This document shows, piece after piece, positions 7,420 through 17,100 of a DNA stretch of 55,126 nucleotides; position 1 is the first letter of the stretch, and the number at the start of each line of letters is the position of its first letter. The position numbers and the translations under genes are program-made. Where the stretch lies: assembly GCA_002494135.1 (NCBI GenBank), contig DLBG01000124.1:1-55126 (forward strand), read 5' to 3'. The notes below the pieces were generated by a model, which saw only the letters and a list, made by a program, of their open reading frames with translations, ran no database searches and was not told where the DNA came from. Source of the DNA: Lachnospiraceae bacterium UBA7027. GTDB taxonomy: Bacteria > Bacillota > Clostridia > Lachnospirales > Lachnospiraceae.

Positions 7420-9120
7420 ATGCTTTTGTTTAATCAAATGAGTTCCATATTGGCATTCGGCCTCGAAGATATTGCCAGTTTTGCTACGGATAACATGATC
7501 GGCAATTTCGGCGACGATTTGCTTCAGCTGATTTTGTACAATACGATTTACAGAATGCTGTATTACATTGCCATCGCATTCTGTAAGCTGATTAATATCA
7601 TGGACATGGTAGTGGAGGCATTCACCGGTGCCAGAAAAGTATATTTCGACGGAGATACCGTTTTCTTGGCCAATGTGTTCTTCCAGAATCATACCGTATC
7701 GAATGTATACTGGGGTATGGCACTTCTCGGTATTGTCCTTGCATTCTGCTTTGCCATTGTCGCGGTAGTAAGAAGAATCTTCGATCTTCGTGACAAGGAT
7801 CAGCGTTCCATGGGACAGATTCTCGGAAGCCTTGCAAAAACGATTCTGCTGATTTTAAGCATGAATATCATTATCGTTCTTGTTTTAAACATGACCAACA
7901 TTCTGCTGCAGCAGGTCGGTTATACCTTCGATAATGCGGAGGTGCTGGATAAACAGCCGATTGACTTCACGGATGAAGAATTTGCCGCGATGGGCCGATG
8001 TTTGAATACCATAGGTAACTATTCGCTGAATCCGTCGCGGGAGAGCCGGTATAATGTCAATGCCTGCTATAACGAAATCCGGCCGGATCTGGATTTCTTA
8101 AAGCGCCAGGGCGTATTTGATTATTATTACGAGGAAGAACAGAAGTCTTCCACCGTTGACGGAGCAACATACAAGGTAAAAACATGGCAGTCCCTGTTAC
8201 AGAAGATTGCGAATGCCGGAGATGTAAGAACGGAGATGCGAATCGATGTTTACAACGAAAGTATTCACAAGGCAATCACGGAAGCCATGAACGAGCTGGA
8301 AAAGAATCCGAACTTAAGACCGTTAAATCATTATGAAGCAAACTATACGGTATCGTCGGAACATATTCCCCTCGACCGTTATATTTTCCTGATTTGTACA
8401 TTTGAAGCGGCAAAGAACACCGCTTACAATGAAAAACCGGAGCTGACGGATGCCATCAGAGCACCGTATTACTACGGAAGCAAGAGCATCTATAACTTAA
8501 AACAGGTAAACGAGGATTTCGATATCAGTGTTTCGACATTCAACTACCTGATTATGATTTTCATGGGAGTTGCACTGGTTTGGGATCTTGCGGTAATCGT
8601 AATGACCACGGTTTCGAGAATTTTCAACATGCTGATGCTCTACTTAATTTCTCCGCTGGTATTTGCGGCTGAACCGCTGGATGACGGTGCAAAGAGAAAA
8701 CAGTGGGTTACCGCTTTCCTGGTACAGTCCATGGGTATCTTCGGAACCATCGTTGCAATGAGAGTGCTTATGATTTTCATCCCGATTATCATCAGCCCCA
8801 GACTTCAGATTTTCGAAGGAGATTCCGTAGGATATACGATCCTGGATGTTGCGGCCAAGGTAATCATGATTTACGGCGGATTCGAAGTTGTTAAGAAGGC
8901 AAACGGTATCATCACCGGTATTCTGGCAGACAGTGCAGGATGGCAGTCCATTCAGGCCGGCGATATGTCCGATAAAGGATTTGCATCCCAGCAGTTCTTC
9001 AAATCATTTTTACAGCATCCTCTCGCTACCACAGGCAGTGCGGTTAAGGGCGCTGTAGGCGGATTCTTCGGAACCGGCTCGGGCGGCGGCGGAGGCCTTC
9101 CCCCTTCAAGCAGGAAGTAA
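7420..9120 (+). CDS. VirB6/TrbL-like polytopic T4SS channel protein
   Basis: Protein of 566 aa with about seven to eight membrane helices in two blocks. The first block has about three (residues 38-65, 95-118, 140-165). Then comes a hydrophilic domain (about 170-365). The second block (about 380-500) includes FNYLIMIFMGVALVWDLAV, LMLYLISPLVFAAEPLDDG and AAKVIMIYGGFEVVKKANG. The SPLVFAAEPLDDG-type segment and the overall layout fit the TrbL/VirB6 family of Gram-positive T4SS. The C-terminal tail is Gly-rich (GGFFGTGSGGGGGLPP). A good ribosome site (GGAGGG) precedes the start. Family members form the inner-membrane core of the channel and interact with VirB4, which is encoded next. Confidence 0.88.
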   Translation: MLLFNQMSSILAFGLEDIASFATDNMIGNFGDDLLQLILYNTIYRMLYYIAIAFCKLINIMDMVVEAFTGARKVYFDGDTVFLANVFFQNHTVSNVYWGMALLGIVLAFCFAIVAVVRRIFDLRDKDQRSMGQILGSLAKTILLILSMNIIIVLVLNMTNILLQQVGYTFDNAEVLDKQPIDFTDEEFAAMGRCLNTIGNYSLNPSRESRYNVNACYNEIRPDLDFLKRQGVFDYYYEEEQKSSTVDGATYKVKTWQSLLQKIANAGDVRTEMRIDVYNESIHKAITEAMNELEKNPNLRPLNHYEANYTVSSEHIPLDRYIFLICTFEAAKNTAYNEKPELTDAIRAPYYYGSKSIYNLKQVNEDFDISVSTFNYLIMIFMGVALVWDLAVIVMTTVSRIFNMLMLYLISPLVFAAEPLDDGAKRKQWVTAFLVQSMGIFGTIVAMRVLMIFIPIIISPRLQIFEGDSVGYTILDVAAKVIMIYGGFEVVKKANGIITGILADSAGWQSIQAGDMSDKGFASQQFFKSFLQHPLATTGSAVKGAVGGFFGTGSGGGGGLPPSSRK

Positions 9121-9180
9121 GAATCGTATGCGGTTGCAGTGAATAAAATGAGGAAACTTTAAGAAGGAAACAGAGATTAA

Positions 9181-12100
9181 ATGAGACTCATACCCGGAAA
9201 AACAAAAGTACAGATTGAGCTTTTTAAGGGCGTTACCCCTTGGGATATTCTTGTAGGAGCCATAGCCATGGTGCTGGCCATACTTGTAATCATCTCTTCG
9301 ATGGAAGGTAAGGTTGTTTTACTCAGTATTATTCTTTTCTTTGCGGTTTTGCTGATTCTCAGACTCGACACGCAGCCGAACTACGTAATGCTTCTCCATA
9401 TGTTCCAGCATTTCGGACTGGTAAGAAGATATCGTAAGGTTTATGATGATGAAACTTTAAAAAAGAAAGCAGGAAATGAGATTTTAGGCGACTACTTAAA
9501 AGAGTATCGCGAAGAGCATGCCGAGGATTACGAAGACGACGGAGATGAAGAAGAATCCGAAGGCGGCTATGAAGACGAATATGAAGAGTCATCCCATGAA
9601 GGATTATCCGACGAGACCGGTTCGGGAGAGTATGTAAACGAGGAATATGAAACCTACGAAGGAAGTTACGGCGATCATATTTATTCGGATGATGAGTTCC
9701 TTGCAGAAAGTGAAGCCCGGTACAACGATGAGGATCTTTCCTATCATGACGATGATACCCAGATTCTTGAAAACACATCCAAGGTAAGAGGCCTTGAGAA
9801 AAAATCTTCCCCGAAGAAGACGAAGAAAGCCGGAAAGGGAACCATTAAGCTCGGAGAGTACAATCATGAAGAAGATTTCGAAACCTCCGACGTGGTTACG
9901 GATTCCAAGCAGTCTTCCTCCGCAGAAAAAAGCGATGCTCCGAAGCTATCCGTTTCCGAACTGAAAAAGCAGGACAAGCGTCTTCGCAAGGAAGAGGAGA
10001 AAATTCTTCGCAGCAGCAAGTACACGAAGGAAGAAAAAGATGCGGTATGGCTTGCAAGAGCAAACCGCAGCAAAGAAATAAAGCAGGCTAAGAATCTGGC
10101 GAAAGAAGATGTTACGGACAATACGTTCCAGGCAGCTTTCATGGACCAGATTATGGCATTTACGGCCATCAAAGACGGTTATATCGAATACGGCGGAAAG
10201 TATTACGGATGTGCAATTGAAATCGATCCCGTGGAGTTCCGTTTCTTCTCCGAACACAGAAGAAACAATTCCATTGAAGCGGGTGTCGGACGAGTTCTCA
10301 GAGGCGTACATGTCGGTTTCTCCGCAAACATCGTTAAAATCGAACGTCCCGTAATGTACGATACCTTCCTTGCGAAGGAAAAGGAAAAATTAAATGATAT
10401 CCGCAAGTCTTTTGAAAGCGGTGTTATGTCCGAAGAAGAGTTCAAGGGTCGTGTGGAAATCGTGGAAGACCGAATTGCCGATTTAGAAGACATGTGCTTC
10501 CACAATAAAGTCATTACTCCGTTTTACTATATCGTTCTTTTCGAAAGCGACAAGAAACAGCTCGATATCCAGGTAAAGGCAGCACTGGATAATCTGACCG
10601 CAGGCGAGCTTCGCGTCAGAAGACTCGAAAGCGACAAGGAAATTGCCGTTTTCCTGAAATATACGAATCAGATTGACTTTGATGAACGTGAAGTGGATTT
10701 AATCGATCCGGAAGATTATGCAATGTGGGCAATGCCGACAACATTGAATATCAAGTTCCGTACGGTTGAAGTAAATAACATTATTACGCACAACATGAGA
10801 GTGGTAACTTATCCCACGATGGTTGGCGATGCCTGGCTGGCAGGTGTTCTGTCCATGCCGGGAACCAAGGCGGTTATTAAGTGTTCTCCGATGGACCGCG
10901 GCAAGTCCGTTCGTACCATTGACCGTTCCTTACAGGAGTTACGTGGACAGTACAACGCTACCGGCGTGGATTCCAAGCGTATCGAACTCGAGAACCACAT
11001 CGCTTCCCTGACCGAACTTCTTGCAACATTGCAGAGTGAAGGCGAGGAACTGATGGAATGTAATATTTACATTACCGCATATGATATTCAGGCAACAAGA
11101 ATGTCACCGAGCATTACGCACCAGCCGCCCGAATCCTGCCTCCCCGTTATTTCTTCCATGAAGAAGAACGTCAGAAGAACCTGGCAGGAATCCGGCTTCC
11201 GCTTAAACAACATGGAATTCGAGCAGATTCAGGCATTCATCGGATCCCAGGTTTCCGCATACGATCCGAAGGTGAAAGAAGGACGTGGTATTCCCACGAA
11301 TTCCATCGCAGCATCCTTCCCCTGGATTTACGCACATATTTCCGATGAAGGCGGTTTCAAACTTGGTATCAGCGAAGGCGTTCCGGTATTTATCAACTTC
11401 TTCAGAAGAGATTCCGAACGAGTTAACTCCAACATGGTGGTTATCGGTAAGTCCGGTTCCGGTAAATCTTACGCGACCAAGAGTCTCCTTTCCAACCTTG
11501 CGGCGGAGGATGCGAAGATTTTCATTCTCGACCCCGAGAACGAGTATTCCGAGCTTGCAAAGAACCTGCACGGTAAAATGATTAACGTTGCAAATGCACA
11601 GCACGGCAGACTGAATCCGTTCCATATCATCACCGCTCTCGACGATGATGAAGCAGGCGGCGGAAACGCAACCGGAAGCTTTGCAACCCACTTACAGTTC
11701 CTTGAAGAGTTCTACCGTCAGATTCTGCCGGATATCGACAAGGACGCACTGGAATACTTAAATACATTAACCGAGCGACTTTATACAAACCGCGGAATTA
11801 CGCCGGAGACGGATTTATCCAAACTGACTCCCGATGATTACCCGGTATTTGATGACTTATACGATGCGGTTCTTCAGGAATTTGAACGTACCGACAATGA
11901 GTACATCAGATCGCTGTTACGTTCCTTGATCAACTATGTATCCAAGTTCTCCACAGGCGGACGTAACGCAAATATCTGGAACGGACCTTCCACGGTTACC
12001 ACGGAAGAGAACTTTACGGTATTTAACTTCCAGTCCATGCTTTCAAACCGCAACACCACGATTGCAAATGCACAGATGTTGCTGGTACTGAAATACATCG

Positions 12101-13728
12101 ATAACGAAATTATTAAGAACAGAGACTACAATACGAAGTACAAACTGAATCGTAAGGTAGTGGTAGTAATCGACGAGGCCCATGTCTTCATCGATGAAAA
12201 ATATCCGATTGCACTTGACTTCATGTTTCAGCTGGCAAAGCGTATCCGTAAGTACAACGGTATGCAGATTGTCATCACACAGAACATCAAGGACTTTGTC
12301 GGCAGCGAAGAAATCGCGCGTAAGAGTACGGCAATTATCAATGCCTGCCAGTACAGCTTCATCTTTGCGCTGGCACCGAACGATATTCAGGACCTTTGCA
12401 AATTGTATGAAAAAGCCGGCGGTATCAACGAGAATGAGCAGGAGCAGATTACACAGGCTCCCCGCGGTCAGGCCTTCACGATTATGAGTCCGACCAGCCG
12501 TTCCACGTTCCGCGTGGAAGTGCCCAAGGACATGGTGGATATGTTCCAGGATGCGGATTACGAGAGCAAACGTTTCTCGGGCGTCGAGGGAATGGAAGCC
12601 TGGGAAGATTTTGTCGGCGAAAGCCGCAGCTTAAACGAAGAAGCAAGACTCGAGAATATGCGCGCCGAAGAAGCGGAAAGCGATTTCTTTACATCCTCCG
12701 GCAAGCAGAGAGTTATCTTCGAGGAAATTGCGGAAGAAGAAGCGCCTGAAGTATTCTCCATCGGTACCGGCGGAAGAACGAAGCATTCCGGCAGCGTAAA
12801 CTTTAACTTTGAGGAAGTTTCGGATACATCTTCTTCGGGAGTAATGTTCGAAGAAGAGACCTACGAACCGCAGCATGAAACTACGCCTGTAGTTGCACCG
12901 ACACCCGTTGCAGCTCCCGCTGCAGCACCGGCACCCGTAATCGCACCCGCGGCACCTGCCGCAGCGTATGCTGCAGCACCGGTCGGCGGAATTACGGTTT
13001 CCGCATCGGATTACAATTCGATGGTGGATGCAATCCGCAGTCAGGTTTTAAGAGAAGTACGTGTGGATATGCCGAAGGAGACATCGGCTCCCGAAACGGA
13101 TTACCGAAAGATGGCAGAGGAATTAAGAGAACAGATTTATGCAGAGATTATGCAGGATTTGAAGAAAGATTCTTCTTTCGCGGCAACACTTGCGGCAGGA
13201 AGCGCGGTGGCCGGAGCGGCAGCGACGGCATCGGTTGCATCCGCTGCATCCGCTGCACCGGAAGAGACGGAAGAAGATTCCGATTTTGGCAGCCTCTTTG
13301 GCTCGGGTTCCGAATCGGACGACGACCTTCTCAATCTGTTTTCGGACAATGACAATCGTTACACGGATGAAGAGAATCCGAGCGAAGACTTCGCTCAGAG
13401 CGCGGATGAGGATGAGGAGGAAGACGAGAACTTCGACGGTGCTTCCGATGAATCGGATGACTTCGACGATCTTGATTTCTCGCTTCTGTTCAGCGGTGCG
13501 GATCTGCCGGAAGACAGTTCTTCGGACAGTGACGAAGAATCCGATGACGAGGAATTCGATATTATGGCTCTGCTTCGTACGGAAGCGGCCTCTCACGTTA
13601 CCGAAACCGAGATTAATGATATTGATGAAATCGTCGGTCCGGGTGAGGTTACCGAGATTACCTTAAGCGAATTGGCGGCTTTGGTAAGACTTCAGAGAGA
13701 CGCCAAGAGACATCAGGGCAATATATAA
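9181..13728 (+). CDS. PrgI-VirB4 fusion ATPase with long acidic extensions
   Basis: Protein of 1515 aa. Residues 1-90 resemble PrgI/VirB3: a short beta segment, two membrane helices (about 22-40 and 44-61) and a basic end. An acidic linker (about 110-205) follows. The VirB4-type ATPase spans about residues 310-1170, with Walker A (IGKSGSGKSYATK) near 755 and Walker B (VVVIDEAHVFID) near 993, followed by QNIKDFVGSEE. The C-terminal tail of about 340 residues has a Pro/Ala-rich stretch (about 1235-1275) and very acidic Ser/Asp/Glu segments (about 1345-1475). PrgI and VirB4 are usually two adjacent genes in Gram-positive systems; the fusion and the long tail are unusual. VirB4 energises pilus or channel assembly. 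The protein spans one continuous frame and no frameshift is seen. Confidence 0.92.
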   Translation: MRLIPGKTKVQIELFKGVTPWDILVGAIAMVLAILVIISSMEGKVVLLSIILFFAVLLILRLDTQPNYVMLLHMFQHFGLVRRYRKVYDDETLKKKAGNEILGDYLKEYREEHAEDYEDDGDEEESEGGYEDEYEESSHEGLSDETGSGEYVNEEYETYEGSYGDHIYSDDEFLAESEARYNDEDLSYHDDDTQILENTSKVRGLEKKSSPKKTKKAGKGTIKLGEYNHEEDFETSDVVTDSKQSSSAEKSDAPKLSVSELKKQDKRLRKEEEKILRSSKYTKEEKDAVWLARANRSKEIKQAKNLAKEDVTDNTFQAAFMDQIMAFTAIKDGYIEYGGKYYGCAIEIDPVEFRFFSEHRRNNSIEAGVGRVLRGVHVGFSANIVKIERPVMYDTFLAKEKEKLNDIRKSFESGVMSEEEFKGRVEIVEDRIADLEDMCFHNKVITPFYYIVLFESDKKQLDIQVKAALDNLTAGELRVRRLESDKEIAVFLKYTNQIDFDEREVDLIDPEDYAMWAMPTTLNIKFRTVEVNNIITHNMRVVTYPTMVGDAWLAGVLSMPGTKAVIKCSPMDRGKSVRTIDRSLQELRGQYNATGVDSKRIELENHIASLTELLATLQSEGEELMECNIYITAYDIQATRMSPSITHQPPESCLPVISSMKKNVRRTWQESGFRLNNMEFEQIQAFIGSQVSAYDPKVKEGRGIPTNSIAASFPWIYAHISDEGGFKLGISEGVPVFINFFRRDSERVNSNMVVIGKSGSGKSYATKSLLSNLAAEDAKIFILDPENEYSELAKNLHGKMINVANAQHGRLNPFHIITALDDDEAGGGNATGSFATHLQFLEEFYRQILPDIDKDALEYLNTLTERLYTNRGITPETDLSKLTPDDYPVFDDLYDAVLQEFERTDNEYIRSLLRSLINYVSKFSTGGRNANIWNGPSTVTTEENFTVFNFQSMLSNRNTTIANAQMLLVLKYIDNEIIKNRDYNTKYKLNRKVVVVIDEAHVFIDEKYPIALDFMFQLAKRIRKYNGMQIVITQNIKDFVGSEEIARKSTAIINACQYSFIFALAPNDIQDLCKLYEKAGGINENEQEQITQAPRGQAFTIMSPTSRSTFRVEVPKDMVDMFQDADYESKRFSGVEGMEAWEDFVGESRSLNEEARLENMRAEEAESDFFTSSGKQRVIFEEIAEEEAPEVFSIGTGGRTKHSGSVNFNFEEVSDTSSSGVMFEEETYEPQHETTPVVAPTPVAAPAAAPAPVIAPAAPAAAYAAAPVGGITVSASDYNSMVDAIRSQVLREVRVDMPKETSAPETDYRKMAEELREQIYAEIMQDLKKDSSFAATLAAGSAVAGAAATASVASAASAAPEETEEDSDFGSLFGSGSESDDDLLNLFSDNDNRYTDEENPSEDFAQSADEDEEEDENFDGASDESDDFDDLDFSLLFSGADLPEDSSSDSDEESDDEEFDIMALLRTEAASHVTETEINDIDEIVGPGEVTEITLSELAALVRLQRDAKRHQGNI

Positions 13729-13753
13729 TTGCCGTAGATAAAAGGAAGAAACA

Positions 13754-14065
13754 ATGGCAGCACATTTGGGAATGAAACTGATTAATCGCGGGGAAGAGGG
13801 CGAACTTTTACTGAAAGGTCGTCTGGATACCGTTACCTCTCAGGAGGCTGAAGTATACTTCAACGAAGCCGTGAAACGTTTCGATCATCTTATTCTGAAC
13901 ATGGAAGAAATGGAGTACATCTCAAGCGCAGGACTGAGATGCTTAAAGATTCTCCATATCAAAATGCAGAAGAAGGGCGGAAACTTAACCATCAAGAATG
14001 TCAGCGACAACATTATGGAAGTTTTTGAAATGACCGGATTTGCAGGACTGTTGAATTTTATTTAA
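13754..14065 (+). CDS. STAS-domain anti-sigma-factor antagonist-like protein
   Basis: Single-domain STAS protein of 103 aa. The motif EYISSAGLRCL places Ser58 at the site that is phosphorylated in SpoIIAA/RsbV-type proteins. The GRLDTVTSQEAE segment near residue 22 is typical of the N-terminal strand-loop. Such proteins act in partner switching: a kinase phosphorylates the Ser, a PP2C phosphatase removes it, and the unphosphorylated form binds a partner. It lies inside the secretion cluster, 26 bp after the VirB4 gene and before the giant secreted protein, an unusual place. No RsbW-like kinase is seen in the window, but a membrane SpoIIE-type phosphatase is encoded at 45312-46877 and could act on it (inference). 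Confidence 0.9.
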   Translation: MAAHLGMKLINRGEEGELLLKGRLDTVTSQEAEVYFNEAVKRFDHLILNMEEMEYISSAGLRCLKILHIKMQKKGGNLTIKNVSDNIMEVFEMTGFAGLLNFI

Positions 14066-14102
14066 GAAAGTTACAAGTTAGAACCAGATTCGAGGGATGC
14101 CC

Positions 14103-17100
14103 ATGAAACACCACATGAATTTAAACTCAAATAGCATAAGAAAATGGACAACAAGAGTGATTGTTGCGATCATGCTTGTTCTGCTGATAGTTCCGACGGT
14201 ACCGATTCCCGCAAGAGCGGCAGAAGATGTTGTCGGCGAAACAGCGAATGCATTGGCGGAAACCGAAGGGACCGGTGCGGTATTTGAGAACAGCTATATT
14301 CTGGAAACTTCCACGGGTCAGCAGGGTGGAGATAAAATCGCATTCTTCTTAATCCGTTACAGAACAAACGGAGACAGCAAGAACACCGTTCGCAAACAGT
14401 ACATTATGCCGAATCAGGACTCTCTTGGTCTCGGCCGTATGACGGTTTCCAACTACGGGTCCGACCTCGCTTTGGCAAGTACCGTTTCTTCAAAGATGGG
14501 TTATACCGCGGTGGATTCCTGGAAGGAAGAAATCGGACTGAAGCCTTACAAAACGGACCAGTTTTTCTTCACGACATCCGTACCTATGGATACGGTTATC
14601 AGCGTGGATGCATACATGATGGACTCCGGAACATGGACCTGTCTTGCGGTTCGTCTGTTCAGGGTGGACGAAATCTACGGTCTGAGAATGGCCGGCACCT
14701 GGTCTGCCGAATGGTTTATCGATTTCAAAGGACAGCTGATTCTCGAGATGATTGATAACGGTAAAATCAGCTGGTCAAAGAAGAGCGCGGCTATGCTTTA
14801 TATGGATACTCTGGCCGAGTGGAGAACCAAGTTTGATACGGATGCAACCAAGGCATATGCTACGCATGTCACACAGAAAACAAAGACTTACGGTTTCCGC
14901 GTGGATTTTGCGGACGTATATAAAGCGGGATTTGAAGCACTTTATGCGACTTATGATGACGGTCAGAAGAAAGCCATTGACTTAAGCCTTGCAGAGGTTA
15001 TGACCATCAACGTCGTTTATGATGATATTTACGGAGTGCCCCGTATGATTCATCTCCCCGCAGCCACCAGTGCTGCACTGTGGCTGGATCAGAGAAACAT
15101 GAATCAGAATATTCTCGGTCTCGGTCTTCAGGGCGGACAGCTGGCGTTTACCGGAGAGATTCCCGATTTTAAGTCACTCCGCAATATTTCGGTTACGGTC
15201 GGAAGTTCAAAGGCCAAGCAGGAAGCCGGTATCACATCGATTGGATCCAATTCCAGACGTGATGCAAGAGAAAGAATCTCCGACAACCCTTCGAGCGGAT
15301 ATCAGGACGATGCATATATTCTTTCCTTTGCAATGTATAATATGGCATCGGCTGTTTTCGCAGCGGGAACGGATGGCGCATTGCTGAAATATACGTTCAC
15401 CGGAAGACCCGAATATTTCATGAAGTCCTTAACAAGCGACGGTTTCGAACTGACAGCCGGGCTTGTTACATCCTTAAACATGAAACCTTATGACGGAACC
15501 GATCTCGATGATAATCTGGTTTGGAGGAACTGTTATCTGGTTAAGATGACTACAGATAATGTTGCTTCCGCATCCACTTACGGAGATCTGAAAGTCCGCT
15601 TCAATTATGTTATGAAGTCCGGTCTTCCTTCCCAGACGGAAGATATGGATTTAAGAAATTTGGTAAACAGTTACTACGGTTACTGGCCCGGCTCGGTTAC
15701 TTCGCATTTCGGCCCGTATCAGGAAGATTTTGCCTACCGGTACGGAATTTCAAAAGGCCAGACACTGTGCTTCTTTATCTCAGCGAACAACCTGTCTCAC
15801 TTTACGGGCTGCAACCTGACACTCGGAAGTAACGGAGACGAATATCAGGTCGGTGATATCAAGTTCTATTCGGTTCGCTGTCTCGGACGTGTTCATGCGG
15901 ACTGGAAGGATCTTGAAGCGGAAGGAAACAAGAGCCATGTTCTTTTATACCGTGATTTCGAAGGAAAAGAGTTAAGTGAAAGCGATACGGCTCTTTTGGA
16001 ATACCACAATGACGAACCGACTCTGGTTCTTCCCGGTACCACAAAGAGATGGGATTTTGTAACCAATACGATTGAAACAATCGAAGAGGACGCATTCGAT
16101 GTTACGGATTATGCCATCGATTATGCAACCGCAATGCAGAACTTTGGATTCACCAAAGAAAGAATGCGCTACACGGTTACCGTTCATGTGGCAGACGATA
16201 AAAAATACATGGAAAACGGAAGTACTCTGACAAATGCGAATGCTTATCAGGATACCGATTCCGGTTCGGAGAATTTATTCTACTTCCAGCTTGTATTTGA
16301 AAGAGGAGTCAGCGGATTCGTGCTTTCGAACCAGCAGCTAGAAGGCGACCATTTCCAGAGCGGTACACAGCCCGATTTCGAAATCCTGACAAACCAGGAT
16401 TACGGTGAAGTTCTGGAAGTACGTATTATTCCGGATGATATTTCCGAGGATAATAAAAAATATGACAAATTAAACATTTCCTATATTTCGGTTACGGAAG
16501 GTACCGTTCAGGGTACCCACAGAGAGTGGCAGTGCCGTGATGTCGGCTGGGTAGGTATCGACTACCGTGATGAAGCATCGGATAGGAGCATTGTCGGCAA
16601 AGAAGGCCGAACCCTCGGCTCCGTGGCAAGAAGCTACAACGTGGACTATGTAACGAACTGCGTGGATATTGAATTCTCACTCGTTACGAACCGCGGCGAC
16701 AAGTCTGAGGACCGTAACCCCGATACCGGAAAAATGACACGTAACTACGTGGATCAGTTAAAGGGAACCGTTACCGGAAAGATTTACTATACCGACAATA
16801 CCGGTACCGCACAGGAGAGAGAATTCGACGTAGTTAAGGCAATGTATAATTACATGAACCGGAGTTCCTCCGGTGATCACCCGGCGAGCGATCCGAACTA
16901 TATGTTCCGCGAGAGCCATACGGACCGGTTCGTGGTTTCCATGTCGGATGTCAGCGTGATTAAAGCAATTGACTTCTATGTCAAGGCATCGGACTACAAC
17001 TATAAATGGAATATCGGCGGAATTACCGCAAGAATTGTAAAAGAGAAGGGTAATTTGCGACTCAACAAATTTGATGAGTATGAATATGAATACCCGACAT

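Noticed and set aside
13123..13666. Other-frame ORFs over the VirB4 C-terminal tail
   Set aside because: Composition is that of a frame-shifted acidic/Ala-rich region; the VirB4 frame runs through without break.
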